A stretch of DNA of 64,000 bases from ZC4RG25 sp041687075 (lineage in GTDB: Bacteria; Pseudomonadota; Alphaproteobacteria; Rhizobiales; Hyphomicrobiaceae), in contig JAWLCO010000005.1 in assembly GCA_041687075.1 (NCBI GenBank), positions 1 to 64,000 of the forward strand. Direction: 5' to 3'. The position numbers and the translations under genes are program-made. The notes below the pieces were generated by a model. It was not told the origin of the DNA. It did no database searches and saw only the letters and a list, made by a program, of their open reading frames with translations. How positions within the stretch are numbered: position 1 is the first letter of the stretch; every line of letters starts with the position of its first letter. Positions 1 to 8,430 of this stretch are shown in pieces.

Positions 1-188
1 GCCTTCTTCAGCCACTGCTGCACGACCCATTCGCCGTCGATCTTCTCCGCCACGCGCGCCTTGCCGCTGTTCAGCATGTCGAGCGCGGTTTCGACGGCTT
101 CGCGGACAGCACCGGTCGTGCCGGAATTCACGCCGTCACGGCTCTCCCAAGCAGCGTCAATAATGCGTTGCAGGTCTTCAGCGGACAT
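1..188 (-). CDS. dapD: 2,3,4,5-tetrahydropyridine-2,6-dicarboxylate N-succinyltransferase, N-terminal part
   Basis: DapD succinylates tetrahydrodipicolinate in the diaminopimelate/lysine pathway in the cytoplasm. Only the first 62 codons lie in the window; the gene runs off the left edge. Reading from the ATG at 188 gives MSAEDLQRIIDAAWESRDG, then GAVREAVETALDMLNSG, and ends WVVQQWLKK at the border. This is the recognisable N-terminal helical domain of DapD. The catalytic left-handed beta-helix is outside the window, so integrity cannot be judged. The gene upstream on the same strand, CoA-transferase subunit B, ends about 100 bp away and is functionally unrelated, so dapD probably has its own promoter in that gap. 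Confidence 0.88.
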   Translation of the reverse strand, partial: MSAEDLQRIIDAAWESRDGVNSGTTGAVREAVETALDMLNSGKARVAEKIDGEWVVQQWLKK

Positions 189-289
189 GGGGCCTCCACG
201 CGCGTTCTCATGATCAGTGCCGAACGGCCTGCGTTGTGGCGCGGCCCCCGCGCGGCGTCAAGCTCGATCGGGGCTCGAGCGAATGCCCG

Positions 290-979
290 TCAGGCCGGAA
301 CCGGAGCCTCGACAACCTTCAAATCCGCGGAGATCTCGAGCGGTCCCTCGGTTGCGGCACGCACGGCCTCGACATCGATTCCGGAAGCGATCTCGCGCAT
401 GACGAAGCGCCCGTCAGCCACATCGAACACGCCGTAGTTGGTAAAGACGCGGGAAACGACGCCTGCCCCTGTCAGCGGATAGGTGCAGCGCGTGAGCAGC
501 TTCGGCTCGCCCTGGCGGGTCGTGTGCTCAGTGATGATGAAGACCTGCTTCACACCGGCAACCAGATCCATGGCACCGCCGACCGCCGGGACACCACCCT
601 CGCCGGTCGACCAGTTCGCCAGATCGCCATTGGCCGCCACCTGCATCGCACCGAGGATACAGATGTCGATATGCCCGCCGCGGATCATGGCGAAGCTGTC
701 AGCGTGATGGAAAAAGGATGTCCCGGGCTGAAGTGTGATCGGTTTCTTCCCGGCATTGATCAGCTCCGGGTCTTCCTGCCCCGGCTCGGGCGGCGGACCA
801 AATCCCAGAATGCCGTTCTCGGAGTGGTAGATGACCTCCCGCCCCGCCGGCACGAAACGCGCCACCATCTCCGGAATCCCGATGCCGAGGTTGACGTACG
901 CGCCATCAGGGATGTCCTGGGCCGCACGCCAGGCCATGGCTTCACGGTTGAGGCCCTTGCCAGCCGGTTTGCTGCTCAT
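290..979 (-). CDS. 3-oxoacid CoA-transferase, subunit B (PcaJ/ScoB type)
   Basis: Beta subunit (229 aa) of a family I CoA transferase, which moves CoA from a donor such as succinyl-CoA to a carboxylate, typically a 3-oxoacid. The N-terminal VNLGIGIPEMVARFVP and the SENGILG motif around residue 58 are seen; the Glu of SENG is the catalytic residue in this family. Further family motifs are FFHHADSFAMIRGGH and GDLANWSTGEGGVPAVGGAMDL. The ATG at 979 was chosen because it overlaps the stop of subunit A as ATGA (translational coupling) and because homology begins there; a longer in-frame extension has no family similarity. It is the last gene of the island, downstream of hyuA, hyuB and subunit A. 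The substrate is not predictable from the sequence; 3-oxoadipate or acetoacetate-like acids are candidates. Confidence 0.93.
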   Translation of the reverse strand: MSSKPAGKGLNREAMAWRAAQDIPDGAYVNLGIGIPEMVARFVPAGREVIYHSENGILGFGPPPEPGQEDPELINAGKKPITLQPGTSFFHHADSFAMIRGGHIDICILGAMQVAANGDLANWSTGEGGVPAVGGAMDLVAGVKQVFIITEHTTRQGEPKLLTRCTYPLTGAGVVSRVFTNYGVFDVADGRFVMREIASGIDVEAVRAATEGPLEISADLKVVEAPVPA

Positions 980-1686
980 GGATAGCGCACTCCCTCCGCC
1001 ACCAGCTTCGATTCCTGGGCCGGGTTCGGAACGTGGACAACGCGGTCGACGAAAATGCCCGGCGTGACGACCGCCTCCGGATCGATGTCTCCGGCCTCCA
1101 CGACGTGGCGCACCTGGACGATCGTGTTCTTCGCCGCCATGCACATGATGGGCGCGAAGTTGCGCGCCGTCTTGTTATAGACGAGGTTACCGAACCGGTC
1201 TGCCCGCTCGGCCTTGACCAGGGCGACATCCCCCGTCAGCGCCTGCTCCAGCACGTACTGGCGCCCATTGAACTCGCGCACCTCTTTCCCTTCGGCCAGC
1301 GGCGTACCGGCCGAGGTCGGCGTGTAGAACGCCGGAATACCGGCGCCGCCGGCGCGGATGCGCTCGGCCAGCGTCCCTTGCGGCACGAGCTCCAGCTCGA
1401 TGCGACCCGCCCGATAGAGCTCCGGAAAGACTTCCGAATGTGACGACCGCGGATAGGAGCAGATCACTTTCCGCACACGTCCTGCGCCGATCAGCGCCGC
1501 CAGCCCGACGTATCCGTTGCCGGCATTATTGTTGACGACAACCAGCTCACGCGCACCCTGATCGATGAGCGCATGGATCAGCTCGATCGGGCTCCCCGCC
1601 TCACCGAATCCGCTGATCATGACGGTCGCCCCATCACGAATACCTGAGACGGCCTCGGCGACACTCTGAACCTTTTTGTCGATCAT
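976..1686 (-). CDS. 3-oxoacid CoA-transferase, subunit A (PcaI/ScoA type)
   Basis: Alpha subunit (236 aa) of the heteromeric family I CoA transferase, paired with the overlapping beta-subunit gene. Seen: GFGEAGSPIELIHAL near the N-terminus (CoA-binding glycine motif), NNNAGNGYVGLAALIGAG, the LVPQGTLAERIRAGGAGIPAF block and a C-terminal TPGIFVDRVVHV. This pattern matches PcaI/ScoA along the full length. The ATG at 1686 follows a GGAACAG ribosome-binding site; the longer frame reaching 1905 overlaps hyuB and lacks similarity. The gene sits about 110 bp after the hyuB stop on the same strand, so it is probably part of the hyuA-hyuB transcript controlled by the divergent IclR gene. Confidence 0.93.
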   Translation of the reverse strand: MIDKKVQSVAEAVSGIRDGATVMISGFGEAGSPIELIHALIDQGARELVVVNNNAGNGYVGLAALIGAGRVRKVICSYPRSSHSEVFPELYRAGRIELELVPQGTLAERIRAGGAGIPAFYTPTSAGTPLAEGKEVREFNGRQYVLEQALTGDVALVKAERADRFGNLVYNKTARNFAPIMCMAAKNTIVQVRHVVEAGDIDPEAVVTPGIFVDRVVHVPNPAQESKLVAEGVRYP

Positions 1687-1798
1687 GACGGGCTGTTCCC
1701 ACTCACTGCGATGCCCTCCGTCCTCGGATATCCAACTCGGCCGCCTCCTGCAACGCGCTGCGTCGAAGACCACCCATGCATCGCCCGGCCGCTGGCGC

Positions 1799-3460
1799 TC
1801 AGTCCACTGTCTCTGTTTCGGACTGATCCGCGTAGTAGCCGCGTCGCCTGTCCCGCTCCATGAGAGCCGGGTCCCGCTCTGCGGGATCACCATAACCGCC
1901 GCCACCAGGGGTCTGCACCTCGATCCAGTCGCCCGGCTTCAGAACGAAGCCTTCGCCTTTGGAGATATGCTCCGGCTCGATGACATTGCCGCCCCGGCAG
2001 ACCCTGATGACGTTCGGCGCACCGGGCTTGCCGCCCAGAATTCCCGGCGGCCCGAAACGGCCGTGCTCCATGAGGAAGGAGGCCTTGCCCTCGCCCCGCA
2101 GCAGCCGCGCGCGGTACCGCACACCGAAACCACCCCGGTACTTCCCGGCTCCGCCAGAGCCTTCCCGCAGTGCAAACTCGTCAAAAATAATCGGATAGCG
2201 CTGCTCGAGAATTTCAACCGGCTGTGATTTCGAGATGCCGATCGTGGAGCAGCCATTGCTGATGCCATCACCTCTCCACCAGCCGCCGTAGCCGCCGCCG
2301 GAGAAATAGTACATGATGTAGTGCCGCTTTTCTTCGGGATCGTAACCGCCGAGGCTGATGTTTCCGCTGGTGCCGGCGGGCGCCGCGAATAGCCGATCCG
2401 GAATGGCCTGGGCGAGAGCCAGGAACACCGCCTCCATGACACGCTGCGAAACCTCTGCTGCGCAACCAGCCACGGGCCGCGGGTATTCCGCATAAAGGAA
2501 AGTGCCGCGCGGCTCATCGACATGAATGGGCACGAAGCAACCGGAGTTCATCGGCACATTCGGGAAAATGTGCTTCATCGCGCCATAGACCGCCGAAATT
2601 GTCGTCGCCCAAACGGAATTGAGCGGCCCGGCGCACGGCGGACTCGATTTCGAAAAATCGAAGCTGATATCCGACCCCTTGACCGTCACCTCGAGCCGCA
2701 CCTCGAGCGGCTCGTTCACGACGCCGTCGCTGTCGAGATAAGCGACGCTGGAATACGTTCCGTCGGGAATGGTTTCGATATGCGCGCGCATCATCTGCTC
2801 GGAACGGCGGCGCAGCTCGGCGATGGCTTCCTCGACGGTTTCGCGTCCGTAGCGGTCGAGCAGCGCGGTCAGCCGCCGCGCGCCGGCTTCCAATGCGCCG
2901 AGGTGAGCCTTGATGTCGCCAATGCGCTCATCCGAAACGCGGATATTGGCCAGCACGAGGCTCAATATTTCGGAATCGATCTGACCGCGCCGGCACAGCT
3001 TGATGGGCGGAATGCGCAGACCTTCCTGATGGATTTCCGTGGCCGTGCTGTTGAAGCCGCCGGGCACCATGCCGCCGGTGTCGGGCCAGTGCCCCGTATT
3101 CGAGAGATAGCACCAACGCTCGCCCCGATAGTAGAATGGCCGCACCATCTTCACGTCCATCAGATGCGTGCCGCCGAAGTAGGGGTCATTCACGAGAATG
3201 ACGTCCCCATCCTCCAGATCGTCCCGCGCCTTGATGACCGATCGCGTCGTTTCCTGCATGACACCGATGAAGATCGGCAGCGCGATTTCGCCCTGCGCGA
3301 TCATCGATCCGTCGTCGAGCGCATAAATGCCGTTCGACCGGTCGAAGGCCTCGGAGATGACCGGCGAAAAGGCCGTCTTCTCATGGACGATGTCCATTTC
3401 TGTGCAGACTTGCTGCAGGCCCTTCTCGATGACGGTCAGCAAGACGGGATCTATGGTCAT
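1799..3460 (-). CDS. hyuB: hydantoinase B/oxoprolinase family subunit (HyuB)
   Basis: 553 aa, the usual size for HyuB (N-methylhydantoinase B / acetone- and acetophenone-carboxylase alpha-like family). Seen: an N-terminal DPVLLTVIEKGLQQVCTEMD stretch, NDPYFGGTHLMDVKMV near residue 95, GHWPDTGGMVPGGF, and the C-terminal glycine-rich EVQTPGGGGYGDP typical of the family. It works with HyuA. The ATG at 3460 is preferred because AAGGATAAGG lies a few bases upstream; an ATG at 3493 overlapping the hyuA stop (TAATG) would add 11 residues. Known family reactions are ATP-dependent hydantoin or oxoproline ring opening and carboxylation of ketones. Sequence alone does not separate them, and no third small subunit (AcxC-like) is nearby. 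Confidence 0.92.
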   Translation of the reverse strand: MTIDPVLLTVIEKGLQQVCTEMDIVHEKTAFSPVISEAFDRSNGIYALDDGSMIAQGEIALPIFIGVMQETTRSVIKARDDLEDGDVILVNDPYFGGTHLMDVKMVRPFYYRGERWCYLSNTGHWPDTGGMVPGGFNSTATEIHQEGLRIPPIKLCRRGQIDSEILSLVLANIRVSDERIGDIKAHLGALEAGARRLTALLDRYGRETVEEAIAELRRRSEQMMRAHIETIPDGTYSSVAYLDSDGVVNEPLEVRLEVTVKGSDISFDFSKSSPPCAGPLNSVWATTISAVYGAMKHIFPNVPMNSGCFVPIHVDEPRGTFLYAEYPRPVAGCAAEVSQRVMEAVFLALAQAIPDRLFAAPAGTSGNISLGGYDPEEKRHYIMYYFSGGGYGGWWRGDGISNGCSTIGISKSQPVEILEQRYPIIFDEFALREGSGGAGKYRGGFGVRYRARLLRGEGKASFLMEHGRFGPPGILGGKPGAPNVIRVCRGGNVIEPEHISKGEGFVLKPGDWIEVQTPGGGGYGDPAERDPALMERDRRRGYYADQSETETVD

Positions 3461-3492
3461 GATCGCCTTATCCTTCAGCCAGCAGCCGGGCA

Positions 3493-5526
3493 TTAGCCCA
3501 CGTCGATGAGAATATTGCCGATATCGTCGACCCTGCAGCGCGCGCCGGGATCGACGACCAGGGTCGAATCCATCTGCTCGACAATGGCGGGCCCGTCGAA
3601 TCGCGCGTCAGCCGGCAGCAGGTCGCGGCGATAGATATCCGTCTCCATCCACTCGCCGTTGAAAAAGACGCTGCGCTTACCGGTGCGGGCGTCGTCCACG
3701 TTGCCTTTCACTTGCGGCCGGAACAGCGACAGATCAAGGCTTTCGCGCTCGCCGATTACGGTCGTGCGCACGTTGACCAGTATCGGCACCATCTCCGAGA
3801 GGGAGATGCCAAATCTCGCCCGATAATGCTCTGCCAGCTTCTCAATCGATGCTTCGGGATCGAACCCGGGGCTCTCGACAGAAATGCGGATGACGTGCGA
3901 TTGCCCACGGTACAGCAGATCCGCCTCATGCCGGACCGTAACCTTTTCGACTTCAACCTTCTCGCGAGCAAGAAGGGCGTGCCCCTCCTCGACCTGTTGG
4001 GCGAAAATGCGATCGATTTCAGCCCTGTCGAGAGATGCCAGCGGAAGATTGACCGTCTGCACGAAATCGTGCCGAACATCGGCAAGGATACACCCCAGAG
4101 CCGACGTCAGACCAGGGAAGCGCGGCACGAGAACGTGCGGGATGCCGAGCTCGCGCGCGATCGCCACGGCGTGGAGCGGCCCTGCTCCGCCAAACGGCAT
4201 CATCGCAAAATCCCGCGGATTGTGCCCCTTCTCGACCGAAATGAGGCGGATGGCGCCCGCCAGCTCGTTAACGGCGACATCGACAATGGCAGCTGCGCTG
4301 GAAACCGCATCGAGCCCGAGATGACGGCCGATCTTCTCTTCCAGAATGCGCGCGATGTCATCGAGCGGAGCAGGAGAGTCGGAACCCGTGATTGCAGCGG
4401 GATTGATCCGGCCCAGCAGAAGATCGGCATCCGTAATGGTCGGATCCTTGCCGCCGCGGCCATAGCCGATCGGGCCGGGAAACGAGCCGGCGCTTTCCGG
4501 ACCAACGCGCAACATTCCCGCTGCATCGATTTGCGCGATGCTGCCTCCGCCCGCGCCAACCGTATTCATATCAATCATCGGGATACGGATGGGGACACTG
4601 TAGGCAAGATCCTTTTCGGCCGTAATGACCGGCTCACCATCCACGATGACAGCCACGTCATAGCTCGTGCCGCCCATATCGCCAGTGATGATGTTCCTGA
4701 ACCCGGAAGCCTTGGCAATGGCAGCGGCCGCAAGCACGCCGCCAGCCGGGCCCGACATCACCGTATGAACCGCATGCTCGCCCACCACGGAGGCGGCCAT
4801 CATGCCGCCGTTCGCCTGCATGACGAGCAATTCCTTCCGGAAACCCTTTTCAGAGAGCTGGCTCGCGACGCTTTCGATATACCGTGCCACGATAGGCCTG
4901 ATCGATCCGTGAATTGCCGCGGTAGATCCCCGTTCGAATTCCCGCATTTCACGAATGATCTCGTGGCCGGCGATAACGTTTGCGTTTGGCCACAGGCTCC
5001 GAACGATTTGGGCACAACGCTTTTCATGCTCATCATTGGCATAGGAATGCAGGAAATGGATAACGACCGATTCGACACCCATTTCCACGAGCTTCCCTAC
5101 AGCCGCTCGGACGTCATCCTCGTTGAGAGGCTCGATCACCCGGCCAGCCGCGTCCAGTCGCTCGCGTACTTCGAGGCGTGCCTCGCGGGGGATGAGCGGT
5201 TCGAAAGATCCCGACAGTCCGTAAGCATAGGGCCGCGTGCGACGGCCGAGCTCGAGCGCATCCCGGAATCCGCGCGTGGTGATCAGGCCGCAGCGGGCAC
5301 CTTTCCGCTCAAGGATCGCGTTGGTGCCGACCGTCGTGCCGTGAACGAGCCAATCGATCGCCTTCGGGTCGGCGTCAAGCTCCGTCAGCCCCTGCAGAAA
5401 GCCGCGGGCGCGATCATCTATGGTGGTCGGAACCTTGGCGACCCGGTATTCGCGGCGCGCCGTATCGAACATGAGGAAATCAGTGAAGGTTCCTCCGACG
5501 TCGACGCCTATGCTGATGGTGCTCAC
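3493..5526 (-). CDS. hyuA: hydantoinase A/oxoprolinase family subunit (HyuA)
   Basis: 677 aa ATPase partner of HyuB. Seen: the actin-like ATP-binding motif GVDVGGTFTDF at residues 7-17, HGTTVGTNAILERKGA near 63-78, a mid-protein SGPAGGV and DMGGTSYDVAV pair, and GAGGGSIA. Together these cover the Hydant_A_N and Hydantoinase_A domains with no gap. The start is a GTG at 5526 preceded by GGAGGCGAGG; the longer frame to 5697 runs back through the promoter and the divergent regulator start and is not credible. It is first gene of the hyuA-hyuB-CoA-transferase operon. A perfect palindrome 54-68 bp upstream is the likely operator for the IclR protein encoded divergently. Confidence 0.93.
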   Translation of the reverse strand: MSTISIGVDVGGTFTDFLMFDTARREYRVAKVPTTIDDRARGFLQGLTELDADPKAIDWLVHGTTVGTNAILERKGARCGLITTRGFRDALELGRRTRPYAYGLSGSFEPLIPREARLEVRERLDAAGRVIEPLNEDDVRAAVGKLVEMGVESVVIHFLHSYANDEHEKRCAQIVRSLWPNANVIAGHEIIREMREFERGSTAAIHGSIRPIVARYIESVASQLSEKGFRKELLVMQANGGMMAASVVGEHAVHTVMSGPAGGVLAAAAIAKASGFRNIITGDMGGTSYDVAVIVDGEPVITAEKDLAYSVPIRIPMIDMNTVGAGGGSIAQIDAAGMLRVGPESAGSFPGPIGYGRGGKDPTITDADLLLGRINPAAITGSDSPAPLDDIARILEEKIGRHLGLDAVSSAAAIVDVAVNELAGAIRLISVEKGHNPRDFAMMPFGGAGPLHAVAIARELGIPHVLVPRFPGLTSALGCILADVRHDFVQTVNLPLASLDRAEIDRIFAQQVEEGHALLAREKVEVEKVTVRHEADLLYRGQSHVIRISVESPGFDPEASIEKLAEHYRARFGISLSEMVPILVNVRTTVIGERESLDLSLFRPQVKGNVDDARTGKRSVFFNGEWMETDIYRRDLLPADARFDGPAIVEQMDSTLVVDPGARCRVDDIGNILIDVG

Positions 5527-5579
5527 CCTCGCCTCCGAGATCCCGCGATATGTGCTCGAGCCCCAGGCCGGGGCTTGAG

Positions 5580-5618
5580 TTTCGATAATCGAAACTATAT
5601 TCTGTTTTTCGATAATAC
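5580..5618. promoter_or_regulatory. putative IclR operator in the hyuA / regulator divergent promoter
   Basis: Bases 5580-5594 read TTTCGATAATCGAAA, a perfect 15-bp palindrome around a single central base. A second partial copy, TTTTTCGATAAT, follows at 5605-5616. Both lie between the divergent starts of hyuA and the IclR-type gene, where operators of this family usually sit. The same core recurs in front of dctP. That it is bound by the neighbouring regulator is inference. Confidence 0.6.
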
Positions 5619-5683
5619 ACGCGGAGCCCGGGTCATTGTCAACCAGCTTCGGCCAACAGTGCGTCATGAGTGAGAGGGCAGAG

Positions 5684-6475
5684 ATGGACAACTCCAAAGA
5701 GGTCTGGCGCGACGACGACCGAAAAGGTCCGTTCGAGCGCTATTTGAGCATTCTCGAAATCGTCGCTGCGGCCCACGACGGCCTTACGATGACCGATATT
5801 GCGAAAATTACCGACTTGCCAAAACCGACGGTCCATCGACTGACACGTGTGCTGCTCGATTCAGGCGCGCTCGTCGCCGAGACTCATCGACAGAGGCGGT
5901 TTCGCATTGGACCGCGGCTCTGGCGCGTCCTCTACCTTGGGTTCGACCGGGATGCAGTGACCGCTTACGCGCAAATGGCGTGCGATGCCGCCGCCAGCCG
6001 TCTCAAAGAGACCTGCTATATCGTGCGCCTCGGGCAGACCGACGTGCGGACCGTCGCCCGTGCCACGCCAGATCAGGGCTATCGGCTGCACGTCAATCCG
6101 GGCTCCGATCTTCCAGCGCATGCCGCCGCTTCGGCGAAGGCGATCATTGCGTTTCAACCACAAAAGGCGGTCACGCGTTATATCCGCGAGCCGCTGCCTC
6201 GGCTGACGCAATTCACCAAGACAGATATTTCGGCGTACCTCGCCGAGCTGGAAGAAACACGCACACGGGGCTATGCCATTTGCGACCGTGAAATCGACGA
6301 GAACGTCATGGCCTATGCCGTCCCGGTGCAGCTGCCTGACGCCGGCGTTCTGTTCAGTGTCGGCGTAACTGGCCCCTGCAGCCGCTTCCTCCAGAACCCG
6401 CCTGAGTTCTACATCTCAGGTATCACCGAGGCCGCCGGCCAGTTTGCACGCGCCCTGGAGTCGGTACAGAGGTGA
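5684..6475 (+). CDS. IclR family transcriptional regulator
   Basis: About 263 aa. An N-terminal winged helix-turn-helix (RYLSILEIVAAAHDG, then LTMTDIAKITDLPKPTVHRL, roughly residues 17-55) is followed by an IclR-type effector domain (HAAASAKAIIAF, TRGYAICDREIDENVMAYAVPV, CSRFLQNPP). Such proteins bind a small carboxylate or aromatic effector and act as repressor or activator. The ATG at 5684 is chosen because AGAGGG lies 6-7 bases upstream; ATGs at 5636 and 5666 are in frame. The gene is divergent from hyuA and ends 7 bp from the convergent dctM stop, so it sits between the two operons that carry related operators. It is the probable specific regulator of both; the effector is unknown. Confidence 0.93.
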   Translation: MDNSKEVWRDDDRKGPFERYLSILEIVAAAHDGLTMTDIAKITDLPKPTVHRLTRVLLDSGALVAETHRQRRFRIGPRLWRVLYLGFDRDAVTAYAQMACDAAASRLKETCYIVRLGQTDVRTVARATPDQGYRLHVNPGSDLPAHAAASAKAIIAFQPQKAVTRYIREPLPRLTQFTKTDISAYLAELEETRTRGYAICDREIDENVMAYAVPVQLPDAGVLFSVGVTGPCSRFLQNPPEFYISGITEAAGQFARALESVQR

Positions 6476-6482
6476 GCCCCTG

Positions 6483-7787
6483 TCAGAACAAGGCATTTGG
6501 CAGCACCAGCACGATCTCCGGAAACAGCATGCACAATCCGATGGCGGCGATCATCAACAGAATGAACGGCGTGACCGACCGGTAGATGTCGCCGAGCGTT
6601 ATGCTCGGAGGAACGACACCTTTCAAATAGAAGAGGTTGTAGCCGAATGGCGGTGTCAGGAACCCGATCTCCATATTTATTATGAAGAGAATTCCAAACC
6701 AGACGGGGTCAAATCCCAGCTTCAGAACGATCGGAAGAAACACGGGAACGGTGATCATGATGATGCCGACCGTGTCCAGCACCATCCCGAGCAGCAAGAG
6801 AATGACCTGCATGCCGGCGAGAATAACGTACCGGTTCACCTCCAGTCCGAGAATCATGCTCTCGATGAGACGAGTCGCGCCCATCGCCGTGTAGAACGTC
6901 GACAGCGCCGATGCGCCGATAATGATCCAGAAGATCAGGCAGCTGAGAATGAGCGTTTCCTCGCAGGCTTCACGCACAACGGTCCAGTTGAGCTGGCGCC
7001 TTACGGCAGCGGCGATGAGTGCGCCGAACGCTCCTACGGCCGCCGCCTCCGAGACGCTCGCGTAGCCACCGAGCATCGAGCCCAAGACAGCCACGACGAG
7101 AGATATCGGAAGAACAAGCCCTTTAGTGGCCGCGAGCTTCTCTCGCCACGTGAACCGCTCGAGCGTGCTGCCCATCAGCTCTGGCTGAAGGACACCACGG
7201 ACATAGATGTAAGTGCAGAATAACAATGCGATCAGCAAACCCGGCAGGAGCCCGCCAGCGTAGAGCTTGCCCACAGACGTGCCAGAAACCAGGCCATAGA
7301 TGATCAGTGTCACGCTGGGCGGGATGAGAATGCCGAGCGAGCCTCCAGCAGCAACGCAGCCGATCGCGATGCCCTTCTGATAGTTTCGTGCCAGCATGGC
7401 CGGGATTGCCAGCATACCCATGGAGATGGTCGCCGCACCCGATATTCCAGCCATCGCTGCGAACAAGGTGCAGATCGCGACGGTGCCTATGGCGAGGCCA
7501 CCACGTAGTCCGCCGAAAAAGCGATACATGGAGTCATAGAGGTCATCCGCGATTTTCGAGCGCTGCAGCATCGCGGCCATGAAAATGAAAAGCGGAATGC
7601 CGAGGTATTCGAAGCTCGATGCGCTGGAGAATGCCTTGATCGGCAGCATCGTCAGTGCGTTCGGGCTCCAGAAGCCGTAGATCATCGCTACGGTCAGCCC
7701 GCCGAGCGCCATCGCGATCGGTACGCCGACCGCGAGGCACACGAACATGCCGCCGAAGAGTAACGAGGTTATGAGGACGGGATCCAC
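6483..7787 (-). CDS. dctM: TRAP transporter large permease (DctM)
   Basis: 434 aa, standard length for the 12-helix DctM subunit that moves a carboxylate-type solute with Na+ across the inner membrane. Seen: repeated hydrophobic helices, the early FEYLGIPLFIFMAAML and GAATISMGMLAIPAM segments, GGSLGILIPPSVTLIIYG and the C-terminal EIGFLTPPFGYNLFYLKG, all hallmark DctM blocks. The start is a GTG at 7787, 2 bp after the dctQ stop; the frame continues to 7973 but that part overlaps dctQ in another frame and has no similarity. Order dctP-dctQ-dctM on the minus strand is the classical operon. It converges with the IclR gene. Confidence 0.94.
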   Translation of the reverse strand: MDPVLITSLLFGGMFVCLAVGVPIAMALGGLTVAMIYGFWSPNALTMLPIKAFSSASSFEYLGIPLFIFMAAMLQRSKIADDLYDSMYRFFGGLRGGLAIGTVAICTLFAAMAGISGAATISMGMLAIPAMLARNYQKGIAIGCVAAGGSLGILIPPSVTLIIYGLVSGTSVGKLYAGGLLPGLLIALLFCTYIYVRGVLQPELMGSTLERFTWREKLAATKGLVLPISLVVAVLGSMLGGYASVSEAAAVGAFGALIAAAVRRQLNWTVVREACEETLILSCLIFWIIIGASALSTFYTAMGATRLIESMILGLEVNRYVILAGMQVILLLLGMVLDTVGIIMITVPVFLPIVLKLGFDPVWFGILFIINMEIGFLTPPFGYNLFYLKGVVPPSITLGDIYRSVTPFILLMIAAIGLCMLFPEIVLVLPNALF

Positions 7788-7789
7788 GG

Positions 7790-8296
7790 CTACTCGGCGC
7801 TCCGCAGGCCATTTCGCCAAAGCTTCAATATGTGCGACAGCCAGGCCAGGCAAAGAAGGACAACGCCAATCGGCAGGAGCGCCTTCGCTACGTAGACCGG
7901 TGCCTGCCATGCACCCGTGGCGGAAACCTCGTTCATCATGAACGATTGCCATGCGAAGCGAGTGCCCAGCCATAGCAGCGCACCGGCAAACAGGACGAAC
8001 AGTGCCGTGCTCGCGAAAAGGTCAACAAGAGCCTTCACCCGGGGCGAAAATCGCATGAACAGGATGTCGACCCGGACGAACTGGCCTCGTTGTAAAGTCC
8101 AGGCGCCGCCGAGAAAGACATATGCGGCGAGAAGCCATCCGCTGAGATCGTAAACCCATCCCCAGGACGTGCCGAAAAAGCTCCTCGAAACCATCTCAAG
8201 GACGATCAGGGCGGTCATGAGGAGTGTCAGAAGGGAGGCGCCTTTGCCGATTGCCTCGACTGCAGTGTCGATCCAGCGAATCAAATGCTCAAGCAC
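7790..8296 (-). CDS. dctQ: TRAP transporter small permease (DctQ)
   Basis: About 168 aa with four predicted helices. The family features are seen: SRSFFGTSWGWVYDLSGWLLAAYVF (the conserved W..E/D-L region) and TLQRGQFVRVDIL after helix 2. DctQ pairs with DctM to form the membrane unit and helps dock the DctP binding protein. The start was placed at a GTG (8296) because GGAGGG lies four bases upstream; ATGs at 8308 and 8332 are in-frame alternatives without a clear ribosome-binding site. It lies about 130 bp after dctP and 2 bp before dctM. Confidence 0.9.
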   Translation of the reverse strand: MLEHLIRWIDTAVEAIGKGASLLTLLMTALIVLEMVSRSFFGTSWGWVYDLSGWLLAAYVFLGGAWTLQRGQFVRVDILFMRFSPRVKALVDLFASTALFVLFAGALLWLGTRFAWQSFMMNEVSATGAWQAPVYVAKALLPIGVVLLCLAWLSHILKLWRNGLRSAE

Positions 8297-8430
8297 CGCG
8301 CCCTCCATTGCGGAAAAGAGCCACCGCACCATGTGCGGCGGCTGCTAATCATTTCTCCTGGCAGAGCAGATATTTTTCCTTGGCGGGTCGGCTCGGGCGC
8401 GTCATTGCCGGAGCCCATTCCCATTGGGCA

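Noticed and set aside
2522..3496. 324-codon + strand frame
   Set aside because: Antisense to hyuB; Arg/His-rich composition without family similarity.
3712..5673. 653-codon open frame on the + strand
   Set aside because: It lies fully antisense to hyuA, which has clear motifs; long antisense frames are expected in GC-rich codon usage. It has no SD and low-complexity Arg/Asp content.
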